NCBI RefSeq assembly: GCF_052119585.1
Contig: NZ_JBGQOJ010000001.1
Span: 496,001-560,000 of the forward strand
Length of the DNA stretch: 64,000 nt
Reading direction: 5' to 3'
Source of the DNA: JBGQOJ01 sp052119585
GTDB lineage: Bacteria > Pseudomonadota > Alphaproteobacteria > Rhodobacterales > Rhodobacteraceae
The position numbers were made by a program, and so were the translations under genes. Shown here piece by piece: positions 7,940 to 16,819 of this stretch. Position 1 is the first letter of the stretch, and each line of letters begins with the position of its first letter. The notes beneath the pieces were generated by a model. It saw nothing but the letters and a program-made list of their open reading frames with translations. It did no database searches and was not told where the DNA came from.

Positions 7940-10900
7940 ATGCACCTTCTTGCCGCAACACCGGGGTCGATCGACGACGGAAACGCGCCGTTCGATCTGG
8001 GGCAAACCCCCGCCGACGTGGTTTTCATCTCGGCCGCCGACACCGAACTGGCGGCCCTGTCAGAGGCGCGGTCGGAAATGTCCGGCGCCCCCGGCCTGCG
8101 CCTCGCCAACCTGACCCACCTGACACATCCGATGTCGGTGGACCTGCATCTGGAACACTGCGCCACCAAATCGCGCCTTGTCATCGCGCGGGTTCTGGGT
8201 GGCGCGGGCTACTGGAAATACGGGCTGGAGCAATACGCCGCCCATCTTCATGCCGCCGGCGTCCCCTTTGCCGCCCTGCCCGGCGACGACAAACCCGATG
8301 ACGACCTGCGCCGCCTCTCTACCGTCGCAGATGCCGATTATGACGCGCTGTGGGCCTATATGGTCGAAGGCGGCCCCCGGAACGCCGCCGGTTTCCTTGG
8401 CTATACCCGTGCCATGCTGGATGGCACGCAAAAGCCCGCCGCCGCCAGCCCGCTGCTGCGCGCAGGGGTCTACTGGCCGGGCGCGGGCCTGTCCGGTCTG
8501 TCCACCGCACAGGCGGAATGGACTGCGGGCCAGCCCGTCGTGCCGCTGATCTTTTACCGCGCTCTGGTGCAGGGCGCGGGCCTGAACCCGATCAACCGCC
8601 TGACCAAATCGCTGTTGCGCGCGGGCCTGAACCCGCTGCCGGTCTTCGTCGCCTCGCTCAAAGACCCGGTGTCGGTCGCAACGCTCGACCACCTGTTTCG
8701 CGCCGCCGCCCCTGCGGTCATCCTGAACTGCACCAGCTTTGCCGTCGGCAGTCCGCATGCGGGCGACGACAGCCCCGCCAACCCGCTGACCATGCCCTCC
8801 GCCAACGCCGCGCCCGTGTTCCAGGTCATCCTTGCGGGCTCATCGGAATCCGCGTGGAACGAAGGCCTCTCCGGCCTCTCGGCCCGCGACATCGCAATGA
8901 ACGTCGCCCTGCCAGAGGTCGATGGCCGCATCCTCTCTCGCGCCGTCAGCTTCAAAGACGAGGCTTATTTCGACGAGGCCACCGAATGCCCCATCGCCGC
9001 CTACCGCGCGCGGGGCGACCGGATCGATTTCGTCACGCAGTTGACCGCCAACTGGGCCAGCCTGCGCCAGACCCAAGCGGCGGACCGTAAGGTCGCGCTG
9101 ATCCTCGCGAACTACCCGAACAAGGATGGCCGCCTTGCCAATGGCGTCGGCCTCGACACCCCCGCCGCCACGGTGCATGTGCTGCACCTGCTGGCGCAAA
9201 ACGGCTACACCGTCGCCAACCCGCCCGCCGACAGCGATGCGCTGATGGCGCAGGTCATGGCGGGACCCACCAACTGGCTGACCGACCGCGCAATGCGCGA
9301 GGGCGGCGAACGCCTTGCCCTTGCCGACTATCTGGCCAGCTACAGCGCCCTGCCCTACGCCACCCGCCAACGGATCGAAGACCGCTGGGGCAGGCCCGAA
9401 ACCGATCCCTTCTTTGTTCCTGAAATATCCGCGCCGCAGGCAGGCCCCGACGGGGCCTTCGCTCTGTCCATCCTGTCCTTCGGCAATGTGGTCGTCGGCC
9501 TGCAACCTGCCCGCGGCTATAACATCGACCCGACCGAAACCTACCATTCGCCGGACCTCGTTCCACCCCACAACTACCTCGCCTTCTACTTCTGGCTGCG
9601 CCACCGGTTCCACGCCAACGCCATCGTCCACATGGGCAAGCACGGCAACCTGGAATGGCTGCCGGGAAAAGCGCTGGCGCTGTCCGAAACCTGCCTGCCA
9701 GAGGCGGTCTTTGGCCCCACACCCCATATCTACCCCTTCATCGTCAACGATCCCGGCGAAGGCACGCAGGCCAAGCGCCGGGCGCAGGCCGTCATCATCG
9801 ACCACCTGACGCCACCGCTGACCCGCGCCGAAACCTACGGCCCCCTGCGCGACCTCGAGGCGCTGGTGGATGAATATTACGAGGCCGCAGGCATCGACCC
9901 CCGCCGCATCACACATCTGCGCCGCGAAATCCTGTCCCTGACCGCCGCCACCGGCCTTGGCTCCGATGCTGGTCTGACCGGCGACGAGGACAGCGATCTG
10001 GCCAGGCTCGACGCCTATCTCTGCGAGTTGAAAGAGGCGCAAATCCGCGACGGCCTGCATATCTTCGGCCAGTCCCCGACCGACCGGCTGGAACGCGATC
10101 TGGTGCAGGCCCTTGTCCGCGTCCCGCGTGGCGATGGCAAAGGCGCCGATGCCTCGCTGATGCGTGCGATCTCTGCCGATCTTGCGCTTGGTTTCGACCC
10201 GCTGGATGCCGCGATGGCCACCCCATGGACCGGCCCGCGCCCCGACGCGCTGGCGCAGATCACCGGTGACACATGGCGCAGCACCGGCGACACCGTGGAA
10301 CGGCTGGAACTGCTCGGCTCTGCCCTGATCGACGGCGCGCCCGCCGTTGGCCCCGCCTCTGCCGCCGTGCTTGACCATATCATAACCCATGTCCGCCCGA
10401 CCGTTGCCGCCTGTGGCCCCGCCGAGGGCGCGGGCCTGCTGACGGCCCTGAACGGACAGTTCGTCGCCCCCGCCCCATCGGGTGCGCCCACGCGCGGGCG
10501 CATGGATGTGCTGCCAACGGGCCGCAACTTTTTCAGCGTCGACAGCCGCGCGGTGCCGACCCCCACCGCTTGGGCGCTGGGGTGGAAATCCGCGAACCTG
10601 TTAATCGAGACACATCTGCAAACCCACGGCGACTGGCCGCGCACCATGCTGCTGACCGCCTGGGGCACCGCCAACATGCGCACCGGCGGCGACGACATCG
10701 CGCAATGTCTGGCGCTGATGGGGGTCAAGCCGCAATGGGACAGCGCGAACCGCCGCGTCACCGGCTTCGAGGTGCTGCCGCAGGGCGTGCTGGGCCGCCC
10801 CCGCGTCGATGTCACCCTGCGTGTCTCGGGGTTCTTCCGCGACGCCTTTCCCCAGTTGATCACCCTTGTCGACAGTGCCGCCCGCGCGGTCATGGCGCTG

Positions 10901-11647
10901 GACGAGCCGGCAGACCTGAACCCCGCCGCCGCCCGCGCAAAGTCCGAAGGCTCTACCGCCCGCGTCTTCGGCTCCAAGCCCGGAGCCTATGGCGCTGGCC
11001 TTCAGGCTATGATCGACGAAAAACTATGGGGCGAAAAGGCCGACCTTGGCCGCGCCTATATCGAATGGGGCAGCTACGCCTACGGCGCGCAGGACGAGGG
11101 CCGACAGGACAAACAGGCATTCCAGACCCGCCTGTCCCAAACCGAAGCCATCGTGCAAAATCAGGACAACCGCGAACACGACCTTCTGGACAGCGACGAT
11201 TACTACCAGTTCGAAGGCGGTGCCGCCGCAGCTGTCAGCACGCTTCAGGGGCGCGACCGCCCGATCTATCACAACGACCACTCGCGCCCCGAACGTCCCG
11301 TCATCCGCACTCTGGAAGACGAGATCGGCCGCGTCGTGCGCAGCCGCGTCGTGAACCCCAAATGGATCGACGGCGTCAAGCGCCACGGCTACAAGGGCGC
11401 CTTCGAGATCGCCGCAACGGTCGACTATCTCTTTGCCTTTGCAGCCACCACGGGCGCAGTCAAAACCCACCACTTCGATCTGGTCTATGACGCCTTTCTG
11501 GATGACGATGAAACCCGCGACTTCATCGAAACCCACAACGCCCCCGCCCTGCGCGAAATCGCACAGCGCCTGTCAGAGGCGATAGAACGCGGCATGTGGT
11601 CTCCGCGGTCAAACTCTGCCCGCGCCCGCCTAGAGAGGCTGATCTGA
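7940..11647 (+). CDS. cobN: Cobaltochelatase subunit CobN
   Basis: Large (1235-residue) subunit of the aerobic-pathway cobaltochelatase. With CobS and CobT it inserts cobalt into hydrogenobyrinic acid a,c-diamide at the cost of ATP. The N-terminus MHLLAATPGSIDDG and the internal block HMGKHGNLEWLPGK, shared with the Mg-chelatase H subunit, are diagnostic; FIVNDPGEGTQAKRRAQA follows. Length and architecture match the family. cobS and cobT are not in the window. The gene ends 17 bp inside the convergent lipoprotein gene. Confidence 0.96.
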   Translation: MHLLAATPGSIDDGNAPFDLGQTPADVVFISAADTELAALSEARSEMSGAPGLRLANLTHLTHPMSVDLHLEHCATKSRLVIARVLGGAGYWKYGLEQYAAHLHAAGVPFAALPGDDKPDDDLRRLSTVADADYDALWAYMVEGGPRNAAGFLGYTRAMLDGTQKPAAASPLLRAGVYWPGAGLSGLSTAQAEWTAGQPVVPLIFYRALVQGAGLNPINRLTKSLLRAGLNPLPVFVASLKDPVSVATLDHLFRAAAPAVILNCTSFAVGSPHAGDDSPANPLTMPSANAAPVFQVILAGSSESAWNEGLSGLSARDIAMNVALPEVDGRILSRAVSFKDEAYFDEATECPIAAYRARGDRIDFVTQLTANWASLRQTQAADRKVALILANYPNKDGRLANGVGLDTPAATVHVLHLLAQNGYTVANPPADSDALMAQVMAGPTNWLTDRAMREGGERLALADYLASYSALPYATRQRIEDRWGRPETDPFFVPEISAPQAGPDGAFALSILSFGNVVVGLQPARGYNIDPTETYHSPDLVPPHNYLAFYFWLRHRFHANAIVHMGKHGNLEWLPGKALALSETCLPEAVFGPTPHIYPFIVNDPGEGTQAKRRAQAVIIDHLTPPLTRAETYGPLRDLEALVDEYYEAAGIDPRRITHLRREILSLTAATGLGSDAGLTGDEDSDLARLDAYLCELKEAQIRDGLHIFGQSPTDRLERDLVQALVRVPRGDGKGADASLMRAISADLALGFDPLDAAMATPWTGPRPDALAQITGDTWRSTGDTVERLELLGSALIDGAPAVGPASAAVLDHIITHVRPTVAACGPAEGAGLLTALNGQFVAPAPSGAPTRGRMDVLPTGRNFFSVDSRAVPTPTAWALGWKSANLLIETHLQTHGDWPRTMLLTAWGTANMRTGGDDIAQCLALMGVKPQWDSANRRVTGFEVLPQGVLGRPRVDVTLRVSGFFRDAFPQLITLVDSAARAVMALDEPADLNPAAARAKSEGSTARVFGSKPGAYGAGLQAMIDEKLWGEKADLGRAYIEWGSYAYGAQDEGRQDKQAFQTRLSQTEAIVQNQDNREHDLLDSDDYYQFEGGAAAAVSTLQGRDRPIYHNDHSRPERPVIRTLEDEIGRVVRSRVVNPKWIDGVKRHGYKGAFEIAATVDYLFAFAATTGAVKTHHFDLVYDAFLDDDETRDFIETHNAPALREIAQRLSEAIERGMWSPRSNSARARLERLI

Positions 11648-11971
11648 CGCGGGCTCATGGACACGGGCCCGCGCGGTCTGGCAGTCCAGCTTGGCGTGCA
11701 TCAGCGCCTGATCCCCGCGCATCGAATTTTCGATCACGCGGCACCCGCTTGCCTGTTCCATCGCGATCCTGAACCTTGGGAACAGTCTGCCGATGGTGGG
11801 CGCATATTCCACATTCGTGCGGATCGCCTCTACCCCGTCGCCCTTGACCCGGACGCTGAAAACGCTTTTTTCGACAACCACTTGCCGCCCCTCTATTCCC
11901 ATAAAGGCGGGGCTCGGGCTATCACAGCCCGTCAGAAGACCAAGCAAGGCCAGAAACAACGGTCGCATCAA
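11630..11971 (-). CDS. Putative lipoprotein of unknown function
   Basis: A 113-residue protein with a lipoprotein signal (MMRPLFLALLGLLTGC), giving a lipidated cysteine near residue 16. The mature part contains two further cysteines (SGCRVIE and LDCQTARAR) that could form a disulfide. The start may be the second ATG (11968). Its last 18 bases overlap the 3' end of cobN on the opposite strand, so the two messages would be complementary there. No family is recognised. It is divergent from lrgA. Confidence 0.6.
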   Translation of the reverse strand: MMRPLFLALLGLLTGCDSPSPAFMGIEGRQVVVEKSVFSVRVKGDGVEAIRTNVEYAPTIGRLFPRFRIAMEQASGCRVIENSMRGDQALMHAKLDCQTARARVHEPASDQPL

Positions 11972-12095
11972 AATACTCCCTCATACCCCCCTCGATCCTC
12001 GCAAACGCCGGTTAACAAAACCTTTCATTCGCCCACGCCGCGCCGTTCTTTTCGTTGGTGCAACGCGATCCCGCCCCTATAGTCAAAGACACCCG

Positions 12096-12464
12096 ATGAA
12101 AGGCACCGCATCCGTGATCCTGCACCTGACCACCATCCTGATTTTCCAGCTGATCGGCGAAACACTGGCCCGCAGCTTTGGCCTGATTATTCCCGGACCA
12201 GTCCTTGGCATGGCCCTGTTGCTGGCGTTTTTCATCGCCGTGCCCCGCGCGGCTGCGTCGATCCAGCCAACGGCGCAGGGTCTCTTGTCGCATCTCTCGC
12301 TGCTGTTCGTTCCCGCCGGCGTCGGCATCGTCGGCCACCTGGACAGGCTCGGCACCGATGGCCCCGCGATCCTGCTGGCGCTTGCGGTCAGCACCGCGCT
12401 GGCAATCGCCGTGGGCGCACTGGTGTTCTCGGGCCTCAGCAAACTGATGGGGGCCTCCGAATGA
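12096..12464 (+). CDS. lrgA: CidA/LrgA family membrane protein
   Basis: A 122-residue membrane protein with four helices: residues around 6-24 (ILHLTTILIFQLIGETLA), 28-48, 60-80 and 90-112. Its holin-like topology is typical of CidA/LrgA. The frame stays open further upstream, but the hydrophobic family-like sequence begins at this ATG. The stop overlaps the lrgB start (ATGA), so the two are co-translated. LrgA/LrgB pairs have been linked to murein hydrolase control and to export or import of small carboxylates such as pyruvate or glycolate. Which applies here is unknown. Confidence 0.85.
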   Translation: MKGTASVILHLTTILIFQLIGETLARSFGLIIPGPVLGMALLLAFFIAVPRAAASIQPTAQGLLSHLSLLFVPAGVGIVGHLDRLGTDGPAILLALAVSTALAIAVGALVFSGLSKLMGASE

Positions 12465-13177
12465 GCGACCTGACCCGCATCTGGACCTACCTTGCCCAAG
12501 AGCCCCTGCTCTGGCTGACGGCGACCCTTATCGCCTACAGCCTTGGCGATGCCGCGTTCCGGGCCTCTGGCAAACGGCCCTATGTCAATCCCGTGCTGAT
12601 CGCCGTGACCCTTCTTGCGTTGGTGCTTTGGACCACCGCCACGCCCTATCAAACCTATTTCGAAGGGGCGCAGTTCGTCCACTTCATGCTTGGCCCCGCA
12701 ACCGTCGCCCTTGCCGCGCCCCTTTACGGCAACCTGTCCAAGATCCGCCGCTCTGCTGTCCCGATGCTTTGCGCGCTTCTCGCGGGCTCGACCACCGCCA
12801 TCCTCAGCGCCCTTGGCGTCGCCTATGCTCTGGGCATCCGTGGCGAGGTTCTGCTCTCGATCGCGCCAAAATCCGTCACCGCCCCCGTCGCGCTGGGTAT
12901 TTCCGACTCGATCGGCGGCTCGCCAACCCTGACCGCCGTTCTTGTCATCCTGACCGGCGTCATGGGGGCCGTCATGGCCACCCCTCTGCTGAACCTGCTG
13001 GGTATCACCGACTGGCGCGCGCGGGGCTTTGCCGTTGGCGTCGCCTCCCATGGCATCGGCACCGCGCGGGCGTTTCAGGTGAACGAGACGGCAGGCGCCT
13101 TCGCCGGTATCGGCATGGGGCTGAATGCCTTGCTGACCGCCATACTCGCCCCCTTGATCGTCCGCCTGTTTCTGTGA
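12461..13177 (+). CDS. lrgB: LrgB family membrane protein
   Basis: A 238-residue polytopic protein of the LrgB/CidB family, partner of the preceding LrgA. Conserved family blocks include FVHFMLGPATVALA, SIAPKSVTAPVALGIS, VIVTG-like VILTGVMGA and ASHGIGTARAF. The last two belong to the transport-associated core also found in the plant plastidial glycolate/glycerate transporter. It is coupled to lrgA by ATGA and lies 55 bp before cobO, in the same orientation as the cobalamin genes. Confidence 0.9.
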   Translation: MSDLTRIWTYLAQEPLLWLTATLIAYSLGDAAFRASGKRPYVNPVLIAVTLLALVLWTTATPYQTYFEGAQFVHFMLGPATVALAAPLYGNLSKIRRSAVPMLCALLAGSTTAILSALGVAYALGIRGEVLLSIAPKSVTAPVALGISDSIGGSPTLTAVLVILTGVMGAVMATPLLNLLGITDWRARGFAVGVASHGIGTARAFQVNETAGAFAGIGMGLNALLTAILAPLIVRLFL

Positions 13178-13231
13178 CACCCTGCCGGACCCCACCAGCA
13201 TCACGATGCGCAAACCCGTAAAGAGGCCCGA

Positions 13232-13852
13232 ATGACCGAAGAGACCCCGCAAGACCTTGAACGCCACGCGATGAAAATGGCCAAGAAAAAGGCCGCCCGC
13301 GATAAAATCATGGCGACCAAGACCGACAAGAAGGGCCTGATCATCGTCCATACCGGCAAGGGCAAGGGGAAATCCTCTGCCGCCTTCGGGATGATTTTCC
13401 GCTGCATCGCGCATGATATGCAATGCGCCGTCGTCCAGTTCATCAAAGGCGGGATGAGCACGGGCGAGCGTGACCTGATCCTTGCCAAATTCACCGACAC
13501 CTGCGCCTTTCACACCATGGGCGAAGGGTTCACCTGGGAAACTCAGGACAAATCCCGCGACACCGAAATGGCGCAGGCCGCCTGGGAAAAAGCCAAGGAA
13601 CTGATCCGCGACCCCGCCAACACAATGGTCCTGCTGGACGAAATCAACATCGCGATCCGCTACGACTATGTCGACATAAAGGACGTGGTGGAATTTCTTG
13701 CGACCGAAAAACCCGACCTGACCCATGTCGTGCTGACGGGGCGCAATGCACATGACGACCTGATCGAAATCGCCGATCTGGTCACTGAAATGGAACTGGT
13801 CAAGCACCCGTTCCGCGCGGGGATCAAAGCCCAGATCGGCGTCGAGTTCTAA
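13232..13852 (+). CDS. cobO: Cob(I)yrinic acid a,c-diamide adenosyltransferase (CobO/BtuR)
   Basis: Transfers the 5'-deoxyadenosyl group of ATP to the cobalt of cob(I)yrinic acid a,c-diamide or cob(I)alamin, the step after cobalt insertion. The family P-loop TGKGKGKSS lies at residues 41-49, followed by AAFGMIFRC, VVQFIKGG and VLLDEINIA. At 206 residues it matches CobO, including the basic N-terminal extension (KMAKKKAARDKI). It is the last gene of the cobalamin-linked run and is followed by a hairpin repeat. Confidence 0.95.
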   Translation: MTEETPQDLERHAMKMAKKKAARDKIMATKTDKKGLIIVHTGKGKGKSSAAFGMIFRCIAHDMQCAVVQFIKGGMSTGERDLILAKFTDTCAFHTMGEGFTWETQDKSRDTEMAQAAWEKAKELIRDPANTMVLLDEINIAIRYDYVDIKDVVEFLATEKPDLTHVVLTGRNAHDDLIEIADLVTEMELVKHPFRAGIKAQIGVEF

Positions 13853-13874
13853 ATTCGGCCCGACAGAATCCGAG

Positions 13875-13918
13875 TATTTGAACCGAGAAGAATGACACCG
13901 TTCTTCTTGGTTCAAATA
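13875..13918. repeat. Modular intergenic inverted repeat, copy B (cobO/TPP-enzyme junction)
   Basis: The cleanest copy of the repeat. The left arm TATTTGAACCGAGAAGAA (13875-13892) and right arm TTCTTCTTGGTTCAAATA (13901-13918) are complementary apart from one G-T pair, with an 8-base loop. The hairpin would form in transcripts from either strand, between the convergent cobO and TPP-enzyme genes. There is no T-tract, so calling it a terminator is inference. Confidence 0.7.
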
Positions 13919-14039
13919 TCCGCCGCCCGCAGGGCAATACGCAGGGAAACCCCCAGAGTTTCGGCGCGGGCCCTTGGGCGCGACCTGACCAATTATAGTG
14001 GTGCGCATGGCGGTGCCACGGCCACCCGCCCGAAGCTCA

Positions 14040-15704
14040 TCATCCCCGTGCCTTTTCGCCCATCGCGCGGGTTTCTGACACGGTCATGCCGGTCGACAGA
14101 ACCTCGGGGTCCAGCTTCACCTCGATAACAGCAGGCACACCTGCGGCCATGGCCCGCTCGAACGCGCCCTCAAACTGCGCGCTGGTCAGCACGGTTTCGC
14201 CGTGACCGCCATAGGCCCGCGCCAATGCGGCAAAATCGGGGTTGACCAGATCGGTGCCCGACACCCGCCCCGGATAGGTCTTTTCCTGATGCATGCGGAT
14301 CGTCCCGTAGCGGCCGTTGTTCACCACGATCACCACCACATTCGCCCCGTGCTGAACCGCTGTCGAAAACTCGTTGCAGGTCATCTGGAAACAGCCGTCA
14401 CCGGCAAAGCAGATGACCGGTTGGTCGGGGTGTTCCAGCTTGGCCGAGATCGCGGCGGGAAATCCGTATCCCATGCTGCCAGATGTCGGCGCCACCTGTT
14501 CGCCATACCCCTTGAAGGTGAAATAACGATGCACAAAGGCGGCGTAATTGCCCGCGCCATTGGTGATGATCGCGCCGTCATCCAGGCGGTTCGACAGCCA
14601 GCGCACGATTTCCTCCATCTTCACATCACCCGGCGTTTCCTTGGGCAGTCCCCAGGCTTCGTAATCCGCGCGGGCGGCTTCGGTCCAGCCGGACCATGCG
14701 GCATCCCCGCGCGACGGATCATCCGCCAGATGCGCCAGCAATTCGGGGGCCTTCACTGCGATCCCCAGATCCGGTCGGAACACCCGCCCCAATTCGTCGG
14801 GGTCAGGATGCACATGCACGATGCGCGCGCCGGGTCGCGCCGGATCAAGCAACTCGTAGCCTCCGGTCGCGATATCGCCCAGACGCGATCCCAGCACCAG
14901 CAGAAGGTCGGCGTCCTGCAACCGCTGTGCCAGCTTCGGGTTCATCCCGACCCCAAGGTCACCCGCGTAATTCGGATGCCGGTTGTCCATGAAATCCTGT
15001 CGCCGGAATGTAGCGGCGACCGGCAGGTTATGCGCCTGCGCGAACCGTTCCAGATCACGCGCCGCATCCGTCGACCAGCCAGAGCCGCCAACCACCACCA
15101 GTGGCCGCCTTGCGGTCTCCAGCATCGACCGAACCGCCCCCAGTTGCGCCTCGCTGACCGCCCCGACCGATGCCGCGACCGCAGGCAGGTCCGGCACGTC
15201 GCACATCGCGCTCAGCATATCCTCTGGCAGGGCCAGAACCACCGGGCCGGGCCGCCCCGACATCGCCACATGGAACGCACGGCTGATGTATTCCGGCAGG
15301 CGGTCGGTCTGGTCCACCTCAGCCGCCCATTTGGCCATCGTTCCGAACACGGCACGGTAATCCATTTCCTGAAACGCCTCGCGATCACGATGACCGCGCG
15401 CGATCTGCCCCACGAAAACAACCATCGGGGTCGAATCCTGCTTTGCCACATGGATACCGGCCGCCGCGTTAGTGGCCCCCGGCCCCCGCGTCACGAACAA
15501 GACGCCCGGCTTTCCGGTCAGCTTGCCGTAAGCCTCGGCCATCATGGCGGCACCGCCTTCCTGACGGCACACGACATTCTGGATACCGCTTTCATACAGC
15601 CCGTCCAGAGCCGCCAAAAAGCTTTCTCCGGGCACGGAAAAGACGCGTTTCACGCCCTGAATGGCCAATTGATCCGCCAGAATTTTACCGCCGTGCCGCA
15701 TCAT
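14040..15704 (-). CDS. Thiamine-pyrophosphate enzyme, acetolactate-synthase-like large subunit
   Basis: A 554-residue TPP-dependent enzyme of the acetolactate synthase/benzoylformate decarboxylase superfamily. The cofactor-activating glutamate is in CRQEGGAAMMAE (Glu49). The Mg/TPP motif is present as AGDGCFQMTCNEF, ending VVNNGRYG. The N-terminal, central and C-terminal TPP domains are all present. No regulatory small subunit (IlvN) lies next to it, which argues against the main valine-isoleucine enzyme. A decarboxylase or carboligase for another 2-oxo acid is as likely. Of two adjacent ATGs, the first has an AGGA site at 7 bp. Confidence 0.85.
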   Translation of the reverse strand: MMRHGGKILADQLAIQGVKRVFSVPGESFLAALDGLYESGIQNVVCRQEGGAAMMAEAYGKLTGKPGVLFVTRGPGATNAAAGIHVAKQDSTPMVVFVGQIARGHRDREAFQEMDYRAVFGTMAKWAAEVDQTDRLPEYISRAFHVAMSGRPGPVVLALPEDMLSAMCDVPDLPAVAASVGAVSEAQLGAVRSMLETARRPLVVVGGSGWSTDAARDLERFAQAHNLPVAATFRRQDFMDNRHPNYAGDLGVGMNPKLAQRLQDADLLLVLGSRLGDIATGGYELLDPARPGARIVHVHPDPDELGRVFRPDLGIAVKAPELLAHLADDPSRGDAAWSGWTEAARADYEAWGLPKETPGDVKMEEIVRWLSNRLDDGAIITNGAGNYAAFVHRYFTFKGYGEQVAPTSGSMGYGFPAAISAKLEHPDQPVICFAGDGCFQMTCNEFSTAVQHGANVVVIVVNNGRYGTIRMHQEKTYPGRVSGTDLVNPDFAALARAYGGHGETVLTSAQFEGAFERAMAAGVPAVIEVKLDPEVLSTGMTVSETRAMGEKARG

Positions 15705-15834
15705 CGCTTTATCCTATCGTGGTCTGTTATGCCTTGGCGTACCCTGCGGCAACGACCGCCCGCGGGCAAGTCAGCATTGCGATTTTCTGTCAGCGCGCTA
15801 GGTGATGCAAGGTCGTTCTGAAAGGTGCTTGTCT

Positions 15835-16377
15835 ATGCAATATCCCGCTCTCCTCGGTCTCTCCGGATCGCTGCGCAAAGCCTCCACAAACCGCAAGCTG
15901 GTCCGCGAGGCCGCCCGCCTGTTTGGCGCGTGCGGTTTTACCGAGGCAGACCTGCGCTTGCCCCTTTACGACGGTGACCTTGAAACCGAACAGGGCATCC
16001 CGCCAGAGGTGCAGCGCCTTGCCGACCAGATCAAATCGGCGGATGCTGTCGTGATCTCGGGGCCGGAATACAACAAGTCGATCTCGGGCGTTCTGAAAAA
16101 CGCGCTGGATTGGGTCAGCCGGACCGAAGGCAGCCCATGGGCGGCCAAACCCGTGGCAATCATGTCCGCCACGGCGGGCCGCGCCGGGGGCGAGCGCACA
16201 CAATTCGCGCTGCGGCTTTGCATGATGCCCTTCAACACCCGCCTGATCCAGCAACCAGAAGTCCTGGTGGCGGCAAGTTCCAGCGCCTTTGACGAAAACG
16301 ACCACCTGAAAGACGATCGTTACATCAAGGCCATGACCAGCCTCATGGATGCGCTCAAGGCCGAAATCGCGCGCTAG
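15835..16377 (+). CDS. NADPH-dependent FMN reductase-like protein
   Basis: A 180-residue flavodoxin-fold protein of the NADPH-dependent FMN reductase/chromate-quinone reductase family. The phosphate-binding loop is GLSGSLRKASTNRKL near the N-terminus, and the flavin-binding loop is SGPEYNKSISGVLKNALDW (about residues 75-93). I chose the ATG at 15835, with AAAGGTG 7 bp upstream, over a GTG eleven codons earlier. It is a monocistronic gene divergent from the TPP enzyme. Its stop is only one base from the convergent VOC gene. Substrate uncertain. Confidence 0.88.
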   Translation: MQYPALLGLSGSLRKASTNRKLVREAARLFGACGFTEADLRLPLYDGDLETEQGIPPEVQRLADQIKSADAVVISGPEYNKSISGVLKNALDWVSRTEGSPWAAKPVAIMSATAGRAGGERTQFALRLCMMPFNTRLIQQPEVLVAASSSAFDENDHLKDDRYIKAMTSLMDALKAEIAR

Positions 16378-16378
16378 T

Positions 16379-16777
16379 TCAGATAGGGTTGGACACTTCG
16401 ATCAGGTTGCCATCGGGATCGCGCAGATAGATCGACAGGATCGGCCCGCTGGCGCCGGTCCGGCGCACCGGCCCCTCCTCGACCGGAACGCCCTGCGCCA
16501 CAAGATGCGCCTGCCAGTCCGCCAAAGGCACTTCGCTTAGAAAGCACAGGTCGGCAGACCCCGCCACAGGTCGGGTCGCCTTGGGATCGAATTCACCGCC
16601 CACGGGATGCAGGTTGATCTTTTGCATGCCAAAGGCCAGCGCGTGCCGCGTGCTGCCGTCCGCGGGGTGGAACACCTGCGCCCCCATCCCCAGAACGTCG
16701 CGATAGAACGCCACCGTGGCGTCAATATCCGCCACCGTCAGCACAAGATGATCCAGCGATGCCAGCTTTGGTGTCAT
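16379..16777 (-). CDS. VOC superfamily (glyoxalase/bleomycin-resistance-like) protein
   Basis: A 132-residue vicinal-oxygen-chelate protein with the two beta-alpha-beta-beta-beta modules. LDHLVLTVADIDATVAFY opens module 1, and YLRDPDGNLIEV ends module 2 with the usual DPDGN turn and metal-ligand glutamate. His10 of module 1 and His57 (NLHPVG) are candidate metal ligands. Members include virulence-type glyoxalases and fosfomycin-resistance-like enzymes; the substrate cannot be told from sequence. It stands alone between convergent and divergent neighbours. Confidence 0.88.
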   Translation of the reverse strand: MTPKLASLDHLVLTVADIDATVAFYRDVLGMGAQVFHPADGSTRHALAFGMQKINLHPVGGEFDPKATRPVAGSADLCFLSEVPLADWQAHLVAQGVPVEEGPVRRTGASGPILSIYLRDPDGNLIEVSNPI

Positions 16778-16819
16778 TTCCGCTTTTCCCTATTGCCGCG
16801 CCGGATTACGGTTCCCACC

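Noticed and set aside
8840..10390. A 516-codon open frame antisense to cobN
   Set aside because: Lies entirely inside cobN, with low-complexity Gly/Gln/Val composition typical of reverse-frame shadows.
12083..14008. A 641-codon open frame on the minus strand across lrgAB and cobO
   Set aside because: It covers three well-identified genes on the plus strand; its sequence (His/Asp/Gly-rich) matches no protein family.
14202..15821. A 539-codon frame antisense to the TPP enzyme
   Set aside because: Arg/His/Gln-rich shadow; the TPP enzyme is supported by motifs on the opposite strand.
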